DNA from: Lithodes maja
Lineage: Eukaryota; Arthropoda; Malacostraca; Decapoda; Lithodidae
Length of the DNA stretch: 64,000 bases
Assembly (NCBI GenBank): GCA_037953745.1
Contig: JBAKBP010007899.1
Location: 1 to 64,000, forward strand
Direction of reading: 5' to 3'
Positions 12,501-24,500 of the stretch are shown one piece after another. The notes below the pieces were generated by a model, which saw nothing but the letters and a program-made list of their open reading frames with translations, searched no databases and had not been told where the DNA came from. How positions within the stretch are numbered: the stretch's first letter is position 1; the number at the start of each line of letters is the position of its first letter. Both the position numbers and the translations under genes were made by a program.

Positions 12501-15500
12501 AGTCAGATACAAGGGAAGGTAGAGGGGCAGGAAGACCTCCATTGAGATGGAGAAAAATGTGTAGTACAAGCGTTAGAAGATAGAGGAATGACTATATCAG
12601 GCAAGATAAGTGGTAATAAATAGGAATGAATGGAGAATGCTAGTAAATAGATGAGAATCATAGTAACTACAATTGTTTGTTAAAAAATATTTGTGAAAGT
12701 CTGTGTAAAGATTGGCTTTAATTTTATATTAAATTCCTGTTAACAATTCAAAACCAAGTGACTTAGTTAGAAAGTGTATCGGGTTATTGACCTGGACACT
12801 TTCCAGTATCACGTCCAGGTGTTGTTGTTGTCGTTCCCTAAGCTGCCTGGCCGAACAGCCCCGACGTCCAGGTGTTAGACAATATAGTATAGCTCGGGGT
12901 ATCAGTAAGGATGTATGGCCATGTAGTAGGGAGCAGTGTTCAGCTCCCAGCAGTCTCATATTGGTTCCTGGAGTGGGAAATGTAGTGCTGGAGCCAGGGA
13001 CTCTCACATAACTGCAGTGTTACAGTTGGAGATAATCTTTGTTTCCACAACCACCTTTGGGTGACCAGGGTTCACACGTGAATGCATGTATCTAGACCTT
13101 TTACCTCCTTGCCCGATTTTTTTTTTTTTTTTTTTTTTTGGCCTTCATTCCCTGCACATTTTCATGCTTAACCCTCGTCTAGCGGGTTTTTTTGGGCTAT
13201 TTTGGGCATATTCAGGCCCTCCTGAATGATTAATCTAGTATCTGCATGAAAAGAAATGTATTCAGCAAAAAAACTAAGCGCTACAAGCTTCAAAATGAGA
13301 CCAGAACGAGCTACGTAGCACTCGTCGTTTTGATGCAGTGGTACCACCAACATGGGAGTTTAGCATATAGCGGCATATTTTTTCCAGCTACGCTCACTAC
13401 TGGCTACACTGCCGGCCTCTCGAGAACAGAGGGAGCGTGAGTCAGTGGGCGGCGGTAAGCCCTAGGTGTCGGCCGTGTGGCCTGCTGCGCTCCCGGCCAT
13501 TTGCACTCGATTTTAACCCTTCAAAAGCCTTAATAATGCTCCTAACTTGCTGCTTTTTAGATACGGACTAAAGTCGGGCCCCGCTCTTTAAGTGTTAAAC
13601 AAGATCCAGAACGTAATACAATGATATATCAGTGAAAGTACAGTAATTAAGCCTTCCAATGACACCTGAATCATCTCTGTACAATGTCCGGTTGTCTTGC
13701 AACGATCTTGCAAGATCGACCAAAATGACTATAAATGAGCGGTTTTGATCTGTTTTCGCTATGTGTAACGCTGCAGTGAGGTGGCAGATGGTTCTGAGTT
13801 ACGTCAGTATCTCATGCCTTGGACTTGACCATGAGGGGATTGTATTAGTGGTTGGGATTGTATTAGTGGTTGGGATTGTATTAGTGGTTGGGATTGTATT
13901 AGTGGTTGGGATTGTATTAGTGGTTGGGATTGTATTAGTGGTTGGGATTGTATTAGTGGTTGGGATTGTATTAGTGGTTGGGATTGTATTAGTGGTTGGG
14001 ATTGTATTAGTGGTTGGGATTGTATTAGTGGTTGGGATTGTATTAGTGGTTGGGATTGTATTAGTGGTTGGGATTGTATTAGTGGTTGGGATTGTATTAG
14101 TGGTTGGGATTGTATTAGTGGTTGGGATTGTATTAGTGGTTGGGATTGTATTAGTGGTTGGGATTGTATTAGTGGTTGGGATTGTATTAGTGGTTGGGAT
14201 TGTATTAGTGGTTGGGATTGTATTAGTGGTTGGGATTGTATTAGTGGTTGGGATTGTATTAGTGGTTGGGATTGTATTAGTGGTTGGGATTGTATTAGTG
14301 GTTGGGATTGTATTAGTGGTTGGGATTGTACCAAGACTTAGAGAGTTAATTGTTTATTTTAATAAACGGTGCTTGTATGTATGTAAGTACAGTATGTATA
14401 TGACTTAGTATATTCTTTTCTCATTTGTCATATTAACTACTGGTATACATCTATCCCTAGCAAAACCTCTCACTAATTCATAATATTCTTCTCACAGCAT
14501 CAACTACCTCCACTTCGGTGCCCCCAAGACCTGGTATGCCATCCCCCCTGAGCACGGTCGTCGGCTGGAACGCCTGGCCAATGGGTTCTTCCCCAACTCC
14601 TTCAAGGCCTGCCCCGCTTACCTCCGCCACAAGATGTCCCTTATCTCCCCGCAGATCCTCAAGCAGTACTCCATTCCCTATGACAAGGTGAGTAATTTGG
14701 CCTTTAACATAGAAGACTTTTGGGATAGAGCTAGGTTACTATACAGACTCTTAGTGGACAGAGGTTTTGTTGCAAGTAAATTGTTGTATAAATTTAATCT
14801 TTTTAAGGTCAATTATTGTGACTATTTTGAAATTTGATCAAGCATTATTAACTTAAAGTTTCTATTATAACCTCTGCTTACTTTTTGTCTGTATGTATTA
14901 ATATTTAACTTTTTCTATTGTTACTATTATTATTCTTTATAATTAATTGTTCTTGTTAAAAGAGTACTTAACAGTACTTGCCACAGGCCGTAGCTCGATT
15001 GGTAGAGCGTTCGCCTGCTAACCGTGAGGTTGACGGTTCGAGCCTCGGGCCAGCCAGTGAGTTATTGGCAGATGTCAGTGCTGTTGGTGAACGGTGCAGT
15101 CTAGCAATCTGTGGCAACTATTCACTAAGTCCCTGATTCATCAGGGCACCCACCCTAGCCTTGCTATTCAGCAGGGAGTGTATGGTGGTAAAAACTGCAT
15201 CAGTACTCTTTTGTTTAAATCTATTGTGCCTTCTTCATATTTTCAAATATTGTTATTTCTTATACTGTATCTATTCATTGTCGATAGGATCAATTGCTTG
15301 CTTTTGCGATTTCCTTGGTTTAGTTGTACAATAAATGTAGGTTATTAGTAGGGTAGTAATTGTTAGGAGTCACTTGAAGCATGCTATGCTTACAGGTACC
15401 TACCCGATTGCACTATCGTTAGTGAGTGATATTTGCATTTTGTACTATTGTTATTATCTTGTCAGGTTGCAAATTTGATTTTAATAGAAAATTTTGACAC

Positions 15501-18500
15501 TTAATGTATTTTCTTTATTCATGCAGAGTTTAGTAACATTTACCAGAACGTCCCTGATTTCCCAAATTGACTAATTCCTTGAAGGTGACGACAGTGCGTT
15601 GTTATGTGTATGATTAGTTTGCGTGGGAACCAGATTAACTTGCGCATGTAGTAATGTACACCCTATGTGGTGGATTGTGTTCTTTTATTTATAAATTATT
15701 ATTTTACTTAAGCGTTGTTTCCACATAGCGATTTTGATTAGTTATTTTATCTTTTTACTGTGTTCGTATAAGTTTTAGTTTGTTTATTTTGCAAGTTTAC
15801 ATTATAATATATGGGAAAGGAATATATAGATAGATAGATTTATAACCCCCCCCCCCCCCCCTCAGTTACACCCTCCACATATTCTCCTCACACATCCATC
15901 ACTGGGTCATATACAGGTCTGTACTGTCGCCCTCTGTTTCGAAGAGGTGTGATGTGCTTGTGGCACCATATAGTGTTGAGAGGAGGAATTGTTTCTGAGA
16001 GCTAGCAGGTCTGCTCAATATTAAAGGCCAGGCAATTGAAAGAAAAGTTCTAGCAACTCACCATATGCCTAACCCCGCCCCTTTTAGGGTGACACACTGG
16101 TACAATATTGTTTCAAGGAGTTAAAGTGTTAAAGGGAATACAGGAAAATGTGCACGAGTTTGCATTGTTTTGTCCTTTTTAATCAAATTTGTAATATCAC
16201 CAACCCACAAATTTCCGGTAACTTCCAAATAAACCTAATTAATTTAATCAATGAAATTAGTGAACACATGTGGTACTCCCAGGACTTGACCCTAGGGGGT
16301 ATGTGCCTGTGTATATACATACATACATTTCAATGTCCAGCGCGCTTGTTTCTCTAGATTATGACATTGTTCTCTGCCTCTGTGTTATCTGATACAAAAT
16401 CTGCTTTTCCTTTGACAGATCACTCAAGAACAGGGCCACATAATGATAACGTTCCCTTATGGCTACCACGCTGGGTTTAACCACGGCTTCAACTGCGCTG
16501 AGTCCACAAACTTCGCCATGGAGCGCTGGGTGGAGTACGGCAAACGGGCGACGCAGTGCCAGTGCCGGTAAGTACACACACACACACACTCCTCGTGGAA
16601 AAGGGTAAAAAGCGGAGTGCCTCAAGGATCGGTGTTGGCCCCAATCATGTTTTTGGTTTTCATCAACGACCTTCAAATGGGAATAGGCTCATATATATCT
16701 ATGTTTGCTGATGATGCAAAATTAATGAAGCATATTACAAGTAGGAGTAGTTGTGAAGAATTACAGAGAGACCTAGATAAGTTATATGAGTGGAGTCAAA
16801 CTTGGAAAATGGAATTCAACACGAGTAAGTGTCAGGTTCTTGAGATGGGAAAAAGTAAATATAGACCTTCTTGGGGATATAAAATAGGAGATGAAATAAT
16901 TAGTAAAGCTGTGAAAGCAAAAGACCTAGGGGTAGTTGTGGCAGACAGCTTGTCACCTGAACAGCATATAAATAAAATAACTGGTGAAACCTATGCAGTG
17001 TTGACTAACATGAGAATAGCTCTGAATTATTTAGATGAAGAGATGTTAGCAAAAATAATAGGGACAATAATACGACCAAGACTGGAGTATGCAGCAGTGG
17101 TGTGGTCTCCACACCTTATAAAACATAATAAAAAACTGGAAAGAGTTCAGAGAGTTGCCACTAAGATGATAGCTAGCCTTAGAGACCTGCCTTATGAGGA
17201 AAGATTGGAGAGGCTAAAGCTGCCAACGCTGAGGGAGAGGAGAAAGAGAGGTGACATGATCATGATGTTTAAGTGTGTGAAAGGTTTTGAGAAGATCGAC
17301 AAGGGAGATTTTGTGGTGAGGGACGAGGGAAGAACCAGGGGTCATGATTGTAAGTTGAGGAAAGTTATATGTAAGTCTGATGTAAGAAAGTTCAGCTTCC
17401 CGTATAGAAGCATTGAGTGTTGGAATAAGTTGGATGGGGAGGTGGTGGGAGCAAGAAATATCCAAACTTTTAAAGCAAAATTGGATAAATGTAGAGAGAG
17501 AGAGACAGGACAACACGAGCTTAGGCTCAAATCCTGTATACTACAATTAGGCGAGTACAATTAGGTGAACACACACACACACACACAGTCAGACCACACA
17601 CACAGTCAGACCGTGGTGGAGGGCGGACGTGCTTGAGACAGCTGATTCAGCCAGCGCCTGTTTGGTGGTTTGGTATTTTTGTAGCGTTCATATGTGTTGT
17701 CCTTTTGTTTATTAATTATAATTTAAATGCAATTAGTGAATATACTCCCTAGTTAAAACAGGTGAGAGTTGAGTTTGATTTGAGTAGGAAAGAAAAAGTA
17801 ATGGATATTCCCACCGAAACTTGTGGAGCCGAACAGGTGTAAACAAAGGCCAGCTGGCAGTATGGCCAGCGGTGGGAGGAACCGGCTCAGCCTGCCCCCA
17901 AGCAGGGTAACCAGAGACCCTTATGATCGTGATCATGAGGTATTTGATATTTCAGGGTTCTCAGAGGAGGGAGTAGCAATATCTGCATTTGCGGTGAGGT
18001 TGAATAAACTGGAGCGGAAGCTAGAGGAACAGGAGACAAAAAGCTTAGATTATGAACGAAGAGAAAAAAGAATGGCAAACCAAATTGGTATTTTGAAGGA
18101 TGAAAATTACGTGTTAAGGGTTTGTATTAGCGAAATGCAGGAAGAAATGGACAGGATGAAGAAAGATATGAAGGATGTTGAATTAAAGAAGGATGAATTT
18201 CAAAAGAACGAGGAGGTAAGGAATTTGAAATTTTCGGAGATAGTAAAGGAGCAACAGATACATAGGCAGGGAGGTAACTTTGAAAAGGATGTAGTTAAGG
18301 TAATTAGACAGAAGGAAAATCTAGTGAGGGAGACTGCTGGAAGAAGGAAATGTATTGTGATAAGAGGAGATAAGGAGAAACACAATGTAAAGAGAGAGGA
18401 GAGAAGTGGGATAGAGAGAGACCGAGTGAGGGAGATTCTACAGGTAGTGGACGAGGGTGTGAGAGAGTGGGAGAATGAAATTGAAGACATGCATAGAATT

Positions 18501-21500
18501 GGAAAATATAAACAAGAGTCTAGCTTGTCTAGGCCAATGAAAGTGCAGTTTCGCACAGTAGGAATAGTAGAGGAAATCATGAATAATAAATGGAGGTTGA
18601 AAGATAAGGATTGTCTGAAGCATATTTACATCGAAAAAGACTTGGACTTAGATGAAAGAAACAAAATGAAAAGTTTGAGGGATGAGGTGAAGGAATTGAA
18701 TGCCAAAAGAACAGAACAAGAAGTGGATTTTTTTTATTGGAGACTGGTAGGAACGAAGAAGAGGAAATGGTTCATCAAAAGCCCACAGAGGAAGACGGAG
18801 GGGCAAACAGAGAACTTAGGGATGAACGGTCGGACAGGGGAAGCGAGTACCAGTACCGAAGGACAGGAGGGAGAGACTGGTGTAAACCAGGAACAAGTGA
18901 GAGGAACAGGGCAGGTGGAGAGCACGGGGGAGCAAGGGAGAGAAGGTGGAGTGGAAGCGGGGGGGGAGTAGAGTCTGGGAATATTAGGGAAAGAGAAAAA
19001 AAGAAAGGTGTAAGAAGGGGGGAGATGAAGCTGATGTATAGTAATGTGGATGGCTTGCTGTCTAAGAAATTAGAATTGAATGACTATATTGAGAAATATA
19101 AACCACATATTATGTGCTTAGCAGAAACAAAGTTGAGAGGTGGTACTGAATTGGGAGTGTTGGGATGGGAAGGGTACAATGTGTGGAGAAAAGATAGAGA
19201 AGGAAAAGTGGGCGGTGGAGTGTTAATAATGACTGACAGAAATATAGAAGCAAGTGAGATTAACCTAGGCAATAATAGATCAGAAATTATAGCAGTGACA
19301 ATAAAAGACAAGGACAACAAAGCAACTGATATAGCAGTGGCTTATATACCACCACAAACTAGAGCATGGAAGCGGGATAAATATGATCAACTAATCACGG
19401 AATCTCTAGATGCACTAAAAATACTTTTTAATAGGAGAAATAAATTATTATTAACAGGTGATTTCAATTGTAAGGAAGTCAATTGGGAAGGGTTAGATGC
19501 GGGAAATAATAATGAATCTTGGGGCAGTAAATTATTGAATCTAGTAACAGAAAACATGTTAACACAACATGTTAGAGAAAACACACGAATCAGAGGGATG
19601 GATGAACCATCCAGGCTGGACCTAGTCTTCACCAGTGATCCACATGATGTTAGAAAGATAAATTATCGTTGTCCCTTGGGAAAAAGTGATCACAAGATAT
19701 TAGAAATGGAGATGGATTTGGGGAAAAATGAGGAGAGAAAGGAAGGACATAAAATAAATAGATACAATTATGCTAAAACTGATTTTAAATCATTGAAACA
19801 TTATTTCCAAAGTATAAATTGGAAGGAACTAGAAAGCCTGGAAATGGTTCAAGACAAATATAGACTTTTCCTGAAAGTATATGAAGAAGGGATACATAAA
19901 TATGTCCCAAGGTTCCAATCAGGGGTAAAGAAGGAAAAAGAATGGTTCAATATAAGATGTAGTAAGGCACAGGATAGAAGAAACCGAGCCTGGAATATAG
20001 CACGGAAGAGACATAGTGAAAATAACTGGAATAAGTACAAGGAGAAAAGAAATGAATACGTAAAGATACGACGCGAGGAACAATATAAATATGAAAGGAA
20101 TATTGTAGAGAAGTGCAAAAATGAGCCAAAACTATTTTATAGATTTGTAAATGGAAAAATAAAAACAAAAGAAGGTATTGTCAGACTAAGAGTTGGAACA
20201 AACAGCTATGAGAAAGATAAAGAATTGTGTGAAGTTATGAATGAAAAGCTTCAGTCAGTGTTTGTAAAAGAGGAGGAGTTTATAGAACCTAATAGAGAAA
20301 TGAGAACACCACAGATGCCTGAAATGAAAGTGACAAAAAGTGAAGTGCTGAAATTGATGCAGGATTTGGACGTGAGAAAATCAATGGGACCAGATGGAGT
20401 GGCTGGATGGATCCTCAAAGAATGTGCAGAAGAGTTAGTGGAACCAATCTATGAAATCATCAAATCTTCACTGAATGAGGGAGACCTGCCAGTGGAATGG
20501 AAGAGAGCTAACATAGTACCAATTTACAAAGGAGGAGACAGAGAAAATCCGCTTAACTACAGACCGGTGTCCCTCACCAGCATTGTTTGTAAAATTTGTG
20601 AGAAAATTATAAGGAAAAAGTGGACACACTTCATTGAGGGACAGGGGGTGCTTAGCGAGAAACAATTTGGATTCAGGGAAGGGAGATCTTGTGTATCTAA
20701 TTTATTAAGCTTTTATAGCAGAGTTGTAGATGTTACACAGGAGAGAGAGGGATGGGTTGACTGTGTTTACCTGGACCTGAAAAAGGCCTTTGACAGGGTG
20801 CCTCACAAAAGGTTATTGTGGAAATTGCAGGTTGTTGGAGGTGTACATGGTAGGATGTTAAAATGGATGGAAAACTTTTTAATAGGAAGAGAAATGAGGA
20901 CCACGATACGAGACGAATATTCACAGTGGAGGAGTGTGACGAGCGGAGTACCACAGGGATCAGTGTTGGGTCCGATAATGTTCCTACTTTATGTAAACGA
21001 CATGCCAGAAAACTTGAATAGTCATATGAATATGTTTGCGGATGACGCTAAGATCATGAAGAATGTCACCTGTATAGAAAGTTGTCAGGATCTTCAAAAG
21101 GACCTAGATGAGTTGCACAGATGGAGCCAAACCTGGAAAATGAGTTTCAATGCAGAAAAGTGTCATGTTTTGGAAGTGGGAACAAGTGAGATAAGGCCAA
21201 GCTGGGTGTACAAATTAGGAACTGAAATAATCGGCAAAACACGGCATGAGAAGGACCTTGGAGTGATAATACAAGATGATCTATCCCCGGAGAAGCATAT
21301 TAACATGATCATTGGAGGAGCATATGGAATAATAACCAATATGAGAGTGGCATTTAACTATTTGGATGAAGAAATGTTAAGAAAATTGATAATGACTATG
21401 ATAAGACCAAGATTAGAATATGCAGCAGTGATATGGTCACCACATTTGAAAAAACATATAAACAAATTAGAGAAAGTCCAAAGGATAGCAACGAAGATGA

Positions 21501-24500
21501 TCCCAAGATTGAAGGAGTTGACATATGAGGAAAGACTTAAGACACTACAACTGCCTACCTTGAAAGAGAGAAGGGAACGAGGCGACTTAATAACGATGTT
21601 CAAGGGAGTAAAAAGTTTGGAACGAGTAGATAGGGAAGATCTATTCGTGAGGGATAATGGAAGGACAAGAGGGCACGAGTTTAAGCTGAGGAAGGGCAGA
21701 TGTCGTAAGGACACAAAGAAATTCAGCTTCCCATATAGGAGTATAGAGACTTGGAACAACTTGGAGGAGGAGGTGGTGAGAGCGAGGAACATTAACATGT
21801 TCAAATCTAGGTTGGATAAAAGTAAATATGGAAATAGGGCAACATAAGTTATGATATGTTAGTCCAAAATACTGGGAACTGGGAATATCCATTACGATAC
21901 TTGTCTAAGTAAAATGGATTGATTATAAAGTAACTAAGACAGGACAACACGAGCGCTGCTCAATTCCTGTAAACTACAAATAGGTAAATACAAATAGGTA
22001 AATACACACACACACACACACACGAGAGAGAGACGAGTGGGAGCGGACGTCGTTGGCTGGCGCTCCTCAAACTACCATCTGACTTGCCTAAAGTGGGGTA
22101 TACAGGAGATTATTGTGTATTGTCCCGCTAATAATATTATTACATGAAAGTGTTCAGTCAAAGCTATTTAAAAAATATGAATGTTTAAACAAAACTTAGA
22201 GAGTTTGTTTCGAGAAATCAGCTGGTAAGGCTGGTGACGTCACATGACAACAACAATGGCTGACATAGAAGCCACAGATGTGAGTGGGGAATGTTTTTAT
22301 GACGAGGAAGGGGATTATTCAGGCTTTCCTGAAGGTAAGGAGGACCAGATCATCTTCCTGAACAGGAATTTGATGGGGCTGATAAAGTGGAGAAAGGAAA
22401 TGGAGGGGTGGAGGAAGACCATTGGGACTGTAGTGGAAGAGAGCTGTGTCCCGGGGGAGGGTTTATATGATCTAACTGCTAGGGTCAACGAATTGGTATC
22501 TGAGAATGTGGCTTTAACCCGTACAGCCCCAGCGACGCGTCGGACGCGTCGGCGATGTATGTAACGCACAGCCCCAGAGACGCGCCTGACGCGTCGCCCT
22601 AATTGCGCCGACCGTAACCTCAGGTGTAGCCACTCAAGAGGGCTCAGATTTGTATGGGAACTGTGTACGTATCCCACGCAACCGTGCCGATGGTTGAAAA
22701 CTCTCAAAGTCCTCGTGCGTGTGCGCGAGCGCGCAATAACCTGTTTTTTTGTGATAATTGCCTTCAATTTTTTACTCTTGTAAAATCCGTTTTCGGGGGC
22801 TCTGTAGGACCATTTTTTAAGCTTTTTGAGCGGTTTTTTGTGGTTTTTCCTTCATTCCTAACCCATTCGCTATTGTTTCTGGAATAAAACCATTTTTTGA
22901 AAACCGGCCGGGTTCTGGTGCGCAAACATTACAAAACTAGCCGGGGCTCCACGGGTTAAAAGAACAGATTAAGGAATACAAAGAACATTTAAATGAGAGA
23001 GTGAAAGAGATAGATGATGGGTGTAGGGAGAGGGCTGAGAGAGAGATTCGTGAATTGAGGGAGGAGAATGCTAGGCTAAAACAAGGAGTGGAAACAAATC
23101 AGGACAGGACACAAAAAATGGAGGAAGAGGTATCTCAAATGAAAAATGTCTGGGGTGATCGAGTGGGTGAAGCAGAGGTACAACTAAAAGCAATTATTGA
23201 GGAGCAAAAGGGACAGCAGGAGGAGAACCTGAACAAGAGGGTAGTTAATGCCATCAGACAAAATGAGAAACAGGTCAGTGATATTATTGATAAGAAGAGA
23301 TGTGTAATTATGTTTGGAGATGTAGAAGGGGAAATATTAGATAGAAATACGAGAAAGGGTGTGGAGATTAAGAAAGTTGAGAAGATGATTGATGTGATGG
23401 ATAGACAAGATAAGGAGGGATGGAAGAGAGAGGTAGAGGATTGTTGGAGACTAGGGAAATACAAGAAAGGAGAAATGAGGCCAATGAAGATTAGATTTAA
23501 GTCAACCAAAGTAGCAGAGGAGGTACTCAGATCCAGCTGGAAGTTAAGTCAGGAGGGGGAATACAGAAATGTTAAACTAAGGAAAGATCTAAATGCGGAA
23601 GAGAGGGAAAAATTTAGAGAAATAAATAGAGAAGTCAAAGAAAAGAACGATAATAGATCAGAAGTGGAGAAGGGTTTTTTTTTCTACAGAAACATGGATG
23701 GGAAAGTAAGGAAGTGGTACCTGAAGAAGGGGGAGAGGATAGGGGCGGAGGGGGGGAGAAAAGAAGTGGTGGTACAGGAAGAAGGATTGGAGGGAGAGGT
23801 GCAACAGGAAGGGGAAATGGTAGGATAAAGACAGGGAATATCAATCATAATGGTAAAAGCAACAGGTGCAAGATGGTCTATAGCAATGTGGATGGGCTGC
23901 TATCAAAGAAATTAGAAATAAACGATTACATCAGACAGGAAGAGCCCTTAATATTGTGTCTATGTGAAACTAAACTAAATAAAGAGATAAGTTTGGAGGG
24001 GATGGGATGGAACAACTATAATATCTGGAGAAGGGATAGAGAAGACAAGATGGGGGGAGGGGTGCTAATTCTTACACATAATAAATTGAAAACCAGAATG
24101 ATTGATCTGAATAATAGTAAAGCGGAAATATTAGCAGTAGAATTGATAGATGATGACAATCAAAAGGCGGATATTGTAGTGGCCTACATGCCGCCCTACA
24201 CAGGGGCTTGGGAAGAGGAGGAATACAAATTTATCAAAGATGAGATGATTATTTGTATTGAAAAATTAACTCTTAGAAACAATGAATTAATTATAGTAGG
24301 GGACTTCAACTGTAAAGAGGTGGATTGGGAGCAGAGAGAAGCTGGTAGCAACGTGAACTTGTGGGGGTATAGGCTACTGGATATGGTAACAGAAAATTTA
24401 TTGGTGCAAAATATAAAGGAAAATACAAGAAGAAGGGGAAATGATGAAGCATCCAGATTGGACCTAATGTTTACTAGAGACCCAGATGTAATTTCTGATA

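Larger units (their letters stand above)
17588..22003 (+). mobile_element. Full-length CR1-group LINE with two open ORFs (element A)
   Basis: Begins directly after the AC tract 17569-17587 and ends in two ACAAATAGGTAAAT units that pass into the AC tract 22004-22023. It holds ORF1 (17823-18971) and ORF2 (to 21847) in overlapping frames. The 3' UTR has the GAGCGCTGCTC stem. With both ORFs open it is the best candidate here for an element that was recently active. Confidence 0.9.

Noticed and set aside
13761..14408. 215-codon ORF (and a 176-codon minus ORF) of hexapeptide repeats
   Set aside because: Both are the 18-bp minisatellite read in open frames; no start context, no homology and location in a KDM4 intron.
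14986..15056. Functional tRNA-Ser (GCT)
   Set aside because: Anticodon and acceptor stems have several mismatches; better explained as a SINE head or pseudogene. The same applies to 4913, 36945, 40548 and 51571.
22315..22767. 150-codon minus ORF
   Set aside because: It spans the MITE/LINE B border and has no homology; it is an artefact of the CG-rich MITE end.
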